64,000 bases of DNA from Bacteroidota bacterium (GTDB lineage Bacteria; Bacteroidota; Bacteroidia; 2-12-FULL-35-15): positions 90,251-154,250 of the forward strand of contig CANFRC010000008.1 of NCBI GenBank assembly GCA_947449315.1, written 5' to 3'. Below, one piece after another: positions 8,606 to 17,758 of the stretch; position 1 is the first letter of the stretch; the number at the start of each line of letters is the position of its first letter. The notes below the pieces were generated by a model. The model worked only from the letters and a program-made list of their open reading frames with translations, was not told where the DNA came from and ran no database searches. The translations under genes were made by a program, and so were the position numbers.

Positions 8606-9841
8606 CTACTTCAGTCTTTCAAGTAATGCCATATAAAACCCATCGGCATGATACACTTCAGGAGAATAGCGCTTTTCACCAATAAGATTCCATTTGTCTC
8701 CAACATTTTTCAAAAACCACTGAACTTGATCTTCTCCTTCTGATGGTAAGATGCTACATGTGGCATAAACCATTTTCCCTCCTACTTTTGTGATATCCGA
8801 AAAATTAGTGAGGATCTCCCGCTGAATTGTTTTTACTCTTTCTATCTCCTCTAAATTCAGTTTCCACTTACTATCCGGATTTCTTCTTAATACACCTAGT
8901 CCAGAACAAGGCACATCTAATAACAATCTGTCTGCTGTATCTTTTAATCTCTTAACAACCTTTGATGAATCAATTGCTCTTGTTTCAACAATCCGAACAT
9001 CGGCTCTTGTTGCTCGCTTTTTTAACTCTTCCAATTTTTTCTCTTTAACATCCAAAGCAATGATCCTTCCCTTATTTTTCATCAAGGATGCAAGATGCAG
9101 TGTTTTTCCTCCCGCACCAGCACATGCATCAACCACTCGCATGCCTGGTTGAACATTTAAAAATTCTGAAACCATTTGTGAGGATGCATCTTGAACTTCA
9201 AACAATCCTTTATGAAATGCTTCTGTTCTGAAAACATTCCTTGGAAATTTTAATTCGACAGCATCGGGTGACCAAACAATCAAAGAAGCTTCTGTAATAT
9301 TTTCTGCCTCTAAAAGCGTTTGCAATTCTTTTGGATTTATTTTTAAGGAATTTGCTCTTAATACGGTTGTCGGTCGTTGATTCAATGCACGAATCACTTT
9401 ATCCCAATCTTTCCCCAATTCTTTTTCGCCCAAAGCATCCAACCAATCAGGAACAGATTCTCTGATCTTTCTGATCTTATGAAATTTTTCCAGCTGAGAA
9501 ACAATCTTCTTTTCATGAATCCCTTTAAAATAATTACTCTCCGGTAATTGATATCCGTCAAAAACCAGATACGCTCCAAAAATCATCCACAGGTTTCTAT
9601 CTGACAATTTTGCTTCCGGCTCTACTCCTGAAGAAGCAAGTATCAAACGCCAATTACGAACCATATCATAGGTTACATCTGATACGAATGCACGTTCACG
9701 AACATCCCAATATTTATTCGCCTTCATTACTTTTTCAATGGCTTTATCGGCATAAACATTTTTTTCGAAGATGTCTTTCAATGCAGCAAAAATTGCCTTA
9801 ATATGAAATGTATGGTGCTTTAAATAAAATTCTTTTGTCAT
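8606..9841 (-). CDS. RsmB/NOP family rRNA (cytosine-5) methyltransferase
   Basis: 411 residues. The N-terminal half is helical, as in the NusB-like region of RsmB. The C-terminal half is a Rossmann methyltransferase: SAM motif VVDACAGAGGKTLHLA, motif IV DVPCSGLGVLRRNPD and motif VI YATCSILPSEGEDQ. The two cysteines (PCSG and TCS) are the pair used by m5C RNA methyltransferases, the TCS Cys as nucleophile and the PCSG Cys for release. The likely target is 16S rRNA C967 or an equivalent, by homology. It is monocistronic, with a -7 box only 4 bases before the ATG. Confidence 0.9.
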   Translation of the reverse strand: MTKEFYLKHHTFHIKAIFAALKDIFEKNVYADKAIEKVMKANKYWDVRERAFVSDVTYDMVRNWRLILASSGVEPEAKLSDRNLWMIFGAYLVFDGYQLPESNYFKGIHEKKIVSQLEKFHKIRKIRESVPDWLDALGEKELGKDWDKVIRALNQRPTTVLRANSLKINPKELQTLLEAENITEASLIVWSPDAVELKFPRNVFRTEAFHKGLFEVQDASSQMVSEFLNVQPGMRVVDACAGAGGKTLHLASLMKNKGRIIALDVKEKKLEELKKRATRADVRIVETRAIDSSKVVKRLKDTADRLLLDVPCSGLGVLRRNPDSKWKLNLEEIERVKTIQREILTNFSDITKVGGKMVYATCSILPSEGEDQVQWFLKNVGDKWNLIGEKRYSPEVYHADGFYMALLERLK

Positions 9842-9845
9842 AGTG

Positions 9846-9853
9846 CAAATATA
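9846..9853 (-). promoter_or_regulatory. -7 box 4 bases upstream of the rsmB-like ATG
   Basis: TATATTTG on the minus strand matches TAnnTTTG exactly, then CACT, then ATG at 9841. The predicted start of transcription falls at or next to the ATG, so the mRNA may be leaderless. No -33 TTTG is evident. Confidence 0.5.
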
Positions 9854-9893
9854 CTATTAATCATGGTTACTAAATAGTGTATAGTAAAACCTA

Positions 9894-9991
9894 AAAATTT
9901 AACCTCATAGAATCATAGAAAAAATATGAGCCTTTGATGAATTCTTAAATTTCCTGCACCTGACTCTTTGTTTCTATGTGGTTAAAAATTT
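9894..9991. repeat. Imperfect inverted repeat with CCACATAGAAA-type arms
   Basis: The left arm near 9894-9920 reads AAATTTAACCTCATAGAA. The right arm near 9970-9991, in reverse complement, reads AAATTTTTAACCACATAGAA. The arms are about 20 bases, similar but not identical, and about 50 bases apart. This may be a small non-autonomous palindromic element or remnant. It lies in the gap between two minus-strand genes. Confidence 0.45.
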
Positions 9992-10004
9992 GAGAAAGGA
10001 GATA

Positions 10005-11015
10005 TCATCGTCTCTTCGAGATTGCTTTCAGCTCTTTCCCGATTCCGATAAATGTAAAATGATTCAGTGGAAACTCAAAAAAGACATGCAACATGCTTAA
10101 AAGAAATAGAGCGTAAAATCCAACCTTATAACTTAAAACATATAATAGAATCGAACAAACCCATAATACTATAATAACAGTAAGCCGCTGCTTTGAGATC
10201 TGATTCCATTTAATAACCGTTGTTTTTGAAAACCAATTCAAATAATGATAGGTATAGGCAAAAGCAATAAATCGCATAATTGCAATCGCTTTGGGCATAT
10301 AATATAAGGCATCGTCGCTTGTCGACATTTCACCAAATCCGAAAAGTGCATAAAGTGTTGTGTTAAGAAGTTTAAAATAGGAATACGCCTTTTTCCCATA
10401 TTCCGTTACTGTGAACCCAAAATTTTCAGGTATGTATAGAAAGCATATTATCCCGCATCCTATAAATAGTATAAATGAAATAATACCGGAAATGCTTTTT
10501 GACTTTAAAGCTCCGAATAGAATAAACCCGCCTGTAAAAAAATAAACATGAATGATGGTAGGTAACCAAATCGCAAAAAGCAAAAATGGAGCATTCGGGT
10601 AGTTATTAAAGTGAAAAATGACAGAGAGCAGGAATACAAACAATATAAGAATAAGCTTTAATCCTAGTTTATCTATGAATAAGATGATGAGTCCATATAT
10701 AAAACCGGAAAATAGAAAACTAGCTATGAATGAATTTAATCTTGAATGGCTGTTGAACATTCCTATAGTGATACACAAAACCAAAATGACAAATACCCAA
10801 ATATCATTTTTCGATTTTATAAAATAATTCTTTTTCTCTAACCAAGATATTTCAGTCAGATAATGAAGAGGACCTAGAATCGCATAAGAGAAAAGAAATA
10901 CTTCAAAAGGCAAAATGTAGGCAGCTACTAAGCTGATCAACATCAAACCGATATTTATATAATTGAGTCCGTTCCCGGTTGATAACTTAGAAATTAAACC
11001 TGTTGAATTATTCAT
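10005..11015 (-). CDS. Multi-pass membrane protein, unknown function
   Basis: 336 residues with about 9-10 hydrophobic segments. I do not recognise the family with confidence. Histidines recur at or near membrane boundaries in short motifs: GPLHYLTE (about 48-55), PTIIHVYFF, TYHYLNWFSK and LHVFFEFPLNH. This pattern recalls integral membrane metal or heme proteins, but no known signature such as HxxHH boxes is present. The gene is probably alone. The downstream IR at 9894-9991 and the upstream gene stub suggest a rearranged neighbourhood. Confidence 0.7.
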   Translation of the reverse strand: MNNSTGLISKLSTGNGLNYINIGLMLISLVAAYILPFEVFLFSYAILGPLHYLTEISWLEKKNYFIKSKNDIWVFVILVLCITIGMFNSHSRLNSFIASFLFSGFIYGLIILFIDKLGLKLILILFVFLLSVIFHFNNYPNAPFLLFAIWLPTIIHVYFFTGGFILFGALKSKSISGIISFILFIGCGIICFLYIPENFGFTVTEYGKKAYSYFKLLNTTLYALFGFGEMSTSDDALYYMPKAIAIMRFIAFAYTYHYLNWFSKTTVIKWNQISKQRLTVIIVLWVCSILLYVLSYKVGFYALFLLSMLHVFFEFPLNHFTFIGIGKELKAISKRR

Positions 11016-11073
11016 ACGTTATTTTTTTATATCGTTAGGAAAGCTGCTGAAGTATTAAAATTATCACCTTGTT

Positions 11074-11220
11074 CTAACAAACCAATCTACCTTCTTTATT
11101 TTTTAAAAGTTCATGCATACGATCAAACATATCAGAATAACCATTCTCTGCTTCCATTCTTTCTGAAGTAAAGATCACGGCATAATAAGGTGGTTTTGGT
11201 GTTTTTGAAATCAGAGACAT
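11074..11220 (-). pseudogene. Truncated antibiotic-biosynthesis-monooxygenase-fold (ABM) protein
   Basis: ATG at 11218-11220, TAG at 11074-11076, 48 codons. The start reads TPKPPYYAVIFTSER, then ENGYSDMFDRMHELL. This is the first beta strand and helix of ABM-type dimeric ferredoxin-fold proteins, which usually run to about 100 residues and continue with a glycine-rich turn and a second beta-alpha-beta unit. Here the frame ends right after the first helix and no continuation is visible downstream, so I read it as a decayed gene. A short functional peptide is possible but less likely. Confidence 0.6.
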
Positions 11221-11245
11221 GTATTTGTTATATCTAACAAATATA

Positions 11246-11282
11246 AAAACAAAAAGCGATTAGTCTTAAAACGAATCGCTTT
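11246..11282 (-). terminator. Probable terminator downstream of the alpha-2-macroglobulin gene
   Basis: AAAGCGATT (11253-11261) pairs with AATCGCTTT (11274-11282) around a 12-base loop. Read on the minus strand it is followed by TTTTTGTTTTTAT. It lies about 100 bases after the stop of the 2100-residue gene and before the ABM stub. Confidence 0.75.
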
Positions 11283-11379
11283 GAAAATCGCCATCTCCCT
11301 GCTCGCTTCAAAAGAAGACATTCTCCGAAACAGTTATTATTCTTAACAACTAACACTTATCCGAACTCCCGACTCCTAA

Positions 11380-14300
11380 CTATCTACCAACCTTCACTCT
11401 AATGCCTTCTGAGTTACTAGCAAATTCAGGAGCATACATACATTGAATAGATGTAATACCATTTGAGAAATCTCCGTTATGAGTTACCACCATCGGATAT
11501 TCAAAAACATACGTTCCTTTTGGCAATCTATCAAAAAAGAAGTTGGTTGCTGCATCACGGGTGCTTTCATAATATCCTAAGCCGTCTTGATACTTATACG
11601 TTGAAATAACATTGGTCGGTTCAAATCCGGAAGCGCGCATATCTTTCATCTGAACATATTCCATATCTCTATCTACTCGTAACTCAATTCTTACTTTTAT
11701 CTTATCTCCTACTTTTAAAGTAGTTTTTTCAGACATCGGTTCGATCACCGGACCGGCATCTGTATTTTTTTGAAGGAACAATTGTTTTTTCAAATTCAAT
11801 GGTGTCTTTGAAGGAGTGATCTTATCCAACTGCTCGAAATATTGCCAATAGACTGCCCCCCAACTTACACCTTCATCTTTTTTAGAAACCGTAATTTCCC
11901 CCATGATTGGTTTTATATCGCTTCCGCTCCAGGATGTTTTAAAATATCCTGTCCCTGCTTCCACTTTTACATCGGGCATTTTCTTAGGATCTATTTTTAT
12001 ATTCCCCATCGTAATTTCTACATTGCTTTCTGTCGCCAACCAATCTGTGCCTCTCAACAATAAAGCATATACCGCTTCAGTTGTTGCTTTTGTTGTTTGC
12101 CAGTTTTGTGTTTGTTTCGATTTCAACAACCAAACTTTCATATCGTCTACCGATTTTTTATCATGACTCACTTCATCAAATGCTTCTATCAACAACGCTT
12201 GCGATTCGATTGGTGCTTGATACCAATAATACCCTTGATAGTTCTCTTTCCAATACATTCCCATTTCATCTGAAGAAAGTGAATTTTCTTTCAAAGATTT
12301 CATGATGTCTTTGGAAGTTACTTTATCGTCATACCGATATAAAGCCAATGCAATCATCCCTTGCATGTATCTTTCGTTCGACAACCAATATTTTTTCTCT
12401 TGACCCAAATAATAATCAAATGCTTTTTGATTACGATGGTCAATTAATATATCTTTAAAATAACTCCGCGCATATAAATATTGGATTTGCATATAACTCA
12501 AATGATTTTCGTTTATATGTGCTTTATCATACTTTAAGATCCATTCATAATCTTCACGAATACGATTATCCAAATATTTCACCCCCTGATTTACCATACT
12601 CCAAGTTGCTTCTTCCTCATGAACACTTTTCACACCTAAATGATCTAAATGTCCCATTCCTGTGATTATGTGTTGTGTGATGTAACGATCATCTGGCATT
12701 CCTGCAAACCAAGGGAACCCGCCGTTTGGCGACTGCATTTTTTGCAATTTTTTCATCGCATGTGTTAATTCATTACTCATTTTATTCAGATCAAATAATA
12801 GACCTACGCGTTTTTTACGCTCAGATTCATTCTTTGCATCCAACACCCAAGGAGTTTCTTCTAACATCAATGATTTTAACTCTTGGTTTTTTTCTAAGTT
12901 CGAAAGCAATGCTTCCGGACTTTGTGATTTCCAGGAATTAAATACGGCTTTTATCTTAGGAGAAGAATTGGCGATATGTGACGCAATACTATTTGCATAA
13001 AAACGAGAAAATGTTTGTTCTGCACATTCATATGGGTACTCCATTAAATAGGGTAATGATTGCACAGCATACCAAGCAGGATTGGAAGTAAATTCTAATG
13101 TTACTTTATGATTCCTTAAAGTAGAGGACCCATTACTTTGATTGATCAGTTTTTCGAAACGGAAGGCTTTTGTCTGATTACCCCGAATGGACAGAGGCAT
13201 TGTTTCTGTGACTAACATCCGATTTGTCAAAACGGGCAAAGCCATTTCTTCACCATCAGTAAAACTTCCAGCTTTCGCAACAACTTTATAGGTAATAGCG
13301 CCAACACCTTCTGGAATTAGGATATCCCAATTAATCGAAACGCTTTGACCTTTTTTAGACGTAAATGTTCTGACACCCTCATCATGAATATTTTTGGTCT
13401 GCACAAGAATATCAATAGGTTTCATTGTAGTAGCATCTGAAAAGAAGATCTGTGCTGTTCCTGTGAGATCCCCATCAGACAAATTGGAAATTTTTGTACT
13501 GAATTCCATTTTATCGTTTTCACGAAAAAATCGTGGTGCATTCGGAACTACCATAAGATCTTTCTGCGTTTGCAATTCTTTTTCTATGGTCCCAAACTTC
13601 AAATCTTTAGAATGAGCGAAGCCCAACATTTTCCATTTTGTTAATGCCTCCGGAATGGTAAACTTTATAATAACGTTTCCATCCTTATCTGTTTCTAATT
13701 GAGGATAGAAAAATGCTGTTTCTGCAAAATTGCTTCGTGCCGAAACTTTGGATAAGTCAACTCCTTTTCCTTCTCCGCTCATTACTGATTGAAATGTTCC
13801 AGTCGTCGCAGAAGCTGTTGTAACAGCTATACCAGCAGTTGCATCGTTTTGATTTTCTGCAAACCCTGCCCGATCTTCTTTTTTTCGAGCTTTGTCCTTA
13901 GCACCTTCTTCGCGTTCTAAGGACTTTTCTTCAGTAGCGGTTACATCAGAAACATTCCTAGATTTTGAAAAAGCCAAGGCTCTTGCTCCTCGATAGTTAG
14001 ATTCATCCCCATCCAGATTGTCATCATAATAACCATAATAACCATTGCTATATCCGAACCAATTCAAATGATCATAATAACGATATGCTCCTGTGGGATA
14101 TTTATTCCAACCCATTTCATATAGTTGCGCATTGACGATGCCGAATCCATTGTTTACTTCCCAATATAAATTGGAATAATAGTTATTATATATATTGAAA
14201 TACCAGTTGTTTGGTTTAAAAGAATCTAAAGAAGCATCGTATAATGTTGCCATCATTTCAGCCGCCACTTTATCACCTTTTTTATCTTTTATTTTTACTT

Positions 14301-17300
14301 TCCATTCCTCCTGTTGTCCGGGAATTAATTTATTACGGAAGGTTTCAAATTCCAAATCCAATTCTTTGTTCGTATAAGGAACTGTAACAACTCCATTTTG
14401 CATATACGTGCGGTTATTTTTTACAAATACTAAATGGAAAGAAAAATTTCCTCTGTCAGATTCCTGAACTGGGATCTCTATTAATTTTTGTTCCTTATCA
14501 AGAGTAATATATTCCTTCTTTACAATTTCGCCTTTGCGTTCAATTTCATATAGAACTTTTACATCATCCTCTTTTGTACCTATAACAAATTTTGCATTCT
14601 CGCCCGGTTCAACAGGGTTTGTTGTTAACTGACTGAACCAGTTAATTTCATTGCTTGGGGCTTCATGCCCGTTATTTGCATACACCGTAAAATATTTTAT
14701 GTCTTTCACATCCTCCCCATATGCATCTGTGCTGTGGGCCTCCATCACATAAACACCCTGTTTCCAATTTTTAAGATCTGAAAATTTTACAGAGTCATTT
14801 GTATTTGCCGTTGTTGATGTCTTTGTTTTTAAAGGAACCTGAACGGATGTATTACTAAAGTTTTTTTCAAAAACCTTTTCTCCTCGTGCCCATTTATAAA
14901 GATTGTTTTCATCCTTATATTCATCTTTAGGAAATGATTTTTCAAAGGTTTCTTTACTGATGATATATGTATCGGGTTGAGCCCATGGTCGGCTGCGATA
15001 GGTCTTTTCTGGTTCTTTTAATTTATAAATTTCAACTTTCCCAGTGGCTGGTTGAAATTGTCCACTCATATTGGTAGTATAAATAGCAAAGTTTTCTTTG
15101 TTATCTTTTTCCAATAACGTAGGAATATTCACATTCAGATTCAATGCGGTATAAGCTGCACTTACATATGTTTGTGAACTATGTGTTTCACCATTAATGT
15201 CTGTTACGTCGGCATAAATTGTATACGAATACGTTGGCTGATACGATTTAGGAATACTCAAATCAGGAATTGCTTTAAAGTTGACAAAAAACGCTCCCGT
15301 ATCATTTGAAATAGTGACCCCGTTTGTAATTTCCATTTGTGCTGATTGCGGGGAATATCCTCTCCACCAATACCACCAATAAGGGAACGAAGCATTTCTC
15401 ACCACACGATATTTCACTTCAGCGCCATCAATATTTGCTCCTGAATAAGCTTTTGCTATTCCATTTACTTTTATATTTTCATCTAATCTGTAGCTTCCTA
15501 AAACAGGATTAAAGGTCACATCGAATTTCGGACGCTTGTATTCTTCAACAGAAAAATAAATACTTCCATTCTCATTCATTAAACTCATTTGACCATTCAG
15601 AACTCCCGAAGGAGTTGTAAAAAATCCAGTGAATGTTCCATATTCGTTAGTGGTAAGTTTCACATCTGAAATTTTCTGACTGTTCACATCATAAAATGTA
15701 ACGGTTGTAGTTGTGTTAGGCATTATTTCGTTTGTTTCACCATCGGTATTGATCATAATACCTTTAAAATAAAGCGTTTGACCCGGACGATAGATTGCTC
15801 TATCCATAAAGAAGAAGGAACGAGGATATTTTTTCTTGTCTTGCTCGTAAGTCTTGTACTGATAAATTCCGTTATCTGTTTGAAGATGATCTAGCTCCCC
15901 TTTTCCCTGAACAAAAGGAGAGACACTTCCATATGAAAAATCAATCGTAAAATTCCTATAATCTGAAGTGGGAGGGACATTAAAATAACCCTTATCATCA
16001 GAAGAATATTTTTCAGATCGCACATATTCATAAGCACGGGTTCCATAATTATATTTTTCATAATACAATTGCGCAATCACTCCTTTCAATGGCTTCCCGG
16101 ATTCACGATTTTGAACATAAAAATCATAGCTCCCATTTGTCATTCTGCGGTTGATGTAGCTGATATTTGATGACCAGGTTGCAGCATATGCAACACCATT
16201 TTCTTTATATGAGAACGCCTTATCGGTTCCCATCATTATAACATAATGACCCAGCGGTAATTCAGGAATTTTAATCTCCGTAGAATGAGATTGATAATCT
16301 CCATCATCGGGGAGTTGTATAATAAACTCCTTCACAGGAATTAGCTTCGTATACTCTTTTATAAGTTGTTCACCATAATACCGCTCAATGGATTTATTAT
16401 ATTTATCAATATCCATTTTAGCTATGCGAACATAAACTGTCTTTACATTTTTGAAAGTTACTCGTGCACGAAAAGGGGTATTAGGGACATTCACTTTTTC
16501 AGTTTGAAAGTCTAAGGAATGAGCCATTATTTGTGCTTTTAGTGCAATACAATTTTTTGCACCATCGCTATCTGGATATTTTTTAGCAACAGACTCACAT
16601 AATGCTAATGCTTGTTTTTTCATCCATTTATTTTCTTCCGATTGAAGAGGCGCATATTTTGCTCCCTTTTCAAAATACATTTTCGCTATTTCGTAATTTA
16701 CTTCTGAGGAAGCAGGGTTCGTAGAAAATTTTGCTTCCAGATCTTTTAAAGCCATTAGATATAGGCTGTCTTTTATTTCTGAGATTGATTTGCTTCTGAC
16801 AAACTTTAATCGCTTTAAATCAACATCGATCAATGCTTTCGGATTTTCATCTTGGCAATGAAAAGCTGTCAGCTCCTGCAATATTTTGATCGCATAAAAT
16901 TTCAAAGACAACGTATCTTTCGATTCAATCTTCAGCTTTATAAAATCATTAAAATTCCAGAAATAACTTTCAGAATTCAATTCAAATTTATAGTTGGGAC
17001 GGGTAACATCGGGCTCTTCATTGGAATAAAAATCAACAGCGCGATGCGCAAGGAAATCATAAAGCGTTGGACGGAATTTTCTAGAATTGCTTTGTTTTAC
17101 TAAAACCTCATCATAAATATTTAGGGGTGTTCTTTTTAAACTGTCTGTGTTTTGTAAGGAAGACTGATAATTTTTTATTACCTGAGAAAAAATAGTTTTT
17201 AGATCCCATGTAGTAATGTCGTCATTATTAAAATTTATTGTTTCTGTTCGATTGTAGAATTTATATCTGTTGTTCTGATAATACTGCCAGTAGCTTTCTG

Positions 17301-17682
17301 CTATCATGGATTGTAAAATCGGTTTTACGGGATATTTTGCCTCCTTTGCTTCTTTATTTAATTTATTAAGGGCCTCCACCAAAGAATATTCTTCCATATA
17401 TTGTTCAAACTTCATTCTATGAATGATTGCTTTTACATATTGGGAAGCGTTATTTTCACTTTTTGCTTTGTCATAAATTCCGTTTACAACATCGAGTGCA
17501 GACTTGTTCAACCCTTTTGCGGCAAGAGAATCTACCTTCTTCCATTCCTTTTCATAGGAGCTTCCTTTGGGGAATATCAACAATGTTGGTTTGCTGTTTG
17601 TTTGATAAGCTGCAACTGTTATAGCGCCTATTACAGTCCATATAGCTATAGAAAAAAGAAAAAAAGTTTTTTTGAATTTCAT
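11380..17682 (-). CDS. Alpha-2-macroglobulin family protein with thioester motif
   Basis: 2100 residues, the largest gene here. A signal peptide or anchor covers 1-28. A helical, repeat-like N-terminal region (about 30-380) precedes macroglobulin beta domains, an MG2-like stretch (FFMDRAIYRPGQTLYFKG) and the conserved A2M segment (ETAFFYPQLETDKDG). A Lys/Glu-rich low-complexity stretch at about 1210-1310 lies where the protease bait region occurs in family members. CAEQ at 1553-1556 is the CxEQ thioester motif, intact, inside the alpha/alpha toroid domain. Bacterial A2Ms trap proteases in the periplasm or at the surface. They are often linked to a penicillin-binding protein 1C gene; none is adjacent here. 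It is monocistronic. Confidence 0.92.
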   Translation of the reverse strand: MKFKKTFFLFSIAIWTVIGAITVAAYQTNSKPTLLIFPKGSSYEKEWKKVDSLAAKGLNKSALDVVNGIYDKAKSENNASQYVKAIIHRMKFEQYMEEYSLVEALNKLNKEAKEAKYPVKPILQSMIAESYWQYYQNNRYKFYNRTETINFNNDDITTWDLKTIFSQVIKNYQSSLQNTDSLKRTPLNIYDEVLVKQSNSRKFRPTLYDFLAHRAVDFYSNEEPDVTRPNYKFELNSESYFWNFNDFIKLKIESKDTLSLKFYAIKILQELTAFHCQDENPKALIDVDLKRLKFVRSKSISEIKDSLYLMALKDLEAKFSTNPASSEVNYEIAKMYFEKGAKYAPLQSEENKWMKKQALALCESVAKKYPDSDGAKNCIALKAQIMAHSLDFQTEKVNVPNTPFRARVTFKNVKTVYVRIAKMDIDKYNKSIERYYGEQLIKEYTKLIPVKEFIIQLPDDGDYQSHSTEIKIPELPLGHYVIMMGTDKAFSYKENGVAYAATWSSNISYINRRMTNGSYDFYVQNRESGKPLKGVIAQLYYEKYNYGTRAYEYVRSEKYSSDDKGYFNVPPTSDYRNFTIDFSYGSVSPFVQGKGELDHLQTDNGIYQYKTYEQDKKKYPRSFFFMDRAIYRPGQTLYFKGIMINTDGETNEIMPNTTTTVTFYDVNSQKISDVKLTTNEYGTFTGFFTTPSGVLNGQMSLMNENGSIYFSVEEYKRPKFDVTFNPVLGSYRLDENIKVNGIAKAYSGANIDGAEVKYRVVRNASFPYWWYWWRGYSPQSAQMEITNGVTISNDTGAFFVNFKAIPDLSIPKSYQPTYSYTIYADVTDINGETHSSQTYVSAAYTALNLNVNIPTLLEKDNKENFAIYTTNMSGQFQPATGKVEIYKLKEPEKTYRSRPWAQPDTYIISKETFEKSFPKDEYKDENNLYKWARGEKVFEKNFSNTSVQVPLKTKTSTTANTNDSVKFSDLKNWKQGVYVMEAHSTDAYGEDVKDIKYFTVYANNGHEAPSNEINWFSQLTTNPVEPGENAKFVIGTKEDDVKVLYEIERKGEIVKKEYITLDKEQKLIEIPVQESDRGNFSFHLVFVKNNRTYMQNGVVTVPYTNKELDLEFETFRNKLIPGQQEEWKVKIKDKKGDKVAAEMMATLYDASLDSFKPNNWYFNIYNNYYSNLYWEVNNGFGIVNAQLYEMGWNKYPTGAYRYYDHLNWFGYSNGYYGYYDDNLDGDESNYRGARALAFSKSRNVSDVTATEEKSLEREEGAKDKARKKEDRAGFAENQNDATAGIAVTTASATTGTFQSVMSGEGKGVDLSKVSARSNFAETAFFYPQLETDKDGNVIIKFTIPEALTKWKMLGFAHSKDLKFGTIEKELQTQKDLMVVPNAPRFFRENDKMEFSTKISNLSDGDLTGTAQIFFSDATTMKPIDILVQTKNIHDEGVRTFTSKKGQSVSINWDILIPEGVGAITYKVVAKAGSFTDGEEMALPVLTNRMLVTETMPLSIRGNQTKAFRFEKLINQSNGSSTLRNHKVTLEFTSNPAWYAVQSLPYLMEYPYECAEQTFSRFYANSIASHIANSSPKIKAVFNSWKSQSPEALLSNLEKNQELKSLMLEETPWVLDAKNESERKKRVGLLFDLNKMSNELTHAMKKLQKMQSPNGGFPWFAGMPDDRYITQHIITGMGHLDHLGVKSVHEEEATWSMVNQGVKYLDNRIREDYEWILKYDKAHINENHLSYMQIQYLYARSYFKDILIDHRNQKAFDYYLGQEKKYWLSNERYMQGMIALALYRYDDKVTSKDIMKSLKENSLSSDEMGMYWKENYQGYYWYQAPIESQALLIEAFDEVSHDKKSVDDMKVWLLKSKQTQNWQTTKATTEAVYALLLRGTDWLATESNVEITMGNIKIDPKKMPDVKVEAGTGYFKTSWSGSDIKPIMGEITVSKKDEGVSWGAVYWQYFEQLDKITPSKTPLNLKKQLFLQKNTDAGPVIEPMSEKTTLKVGDKIKVRIELRVDRDMEYVQMKDMRASGFEPTNVISTYKYQDGLGYYESTRDAATNFFFDRLPKGTYVFEYPMVVTHNGDFSNGITSIQCMYAPEFASNSEGIRVKVGR

Positions 17683-17758
17683 ACCTAAAGAATTAAAAAA
17701 TGAATGGTTTCACCATTAGATGCAATTTAAATCAAAATTCCACAACAGAAAATGATTT

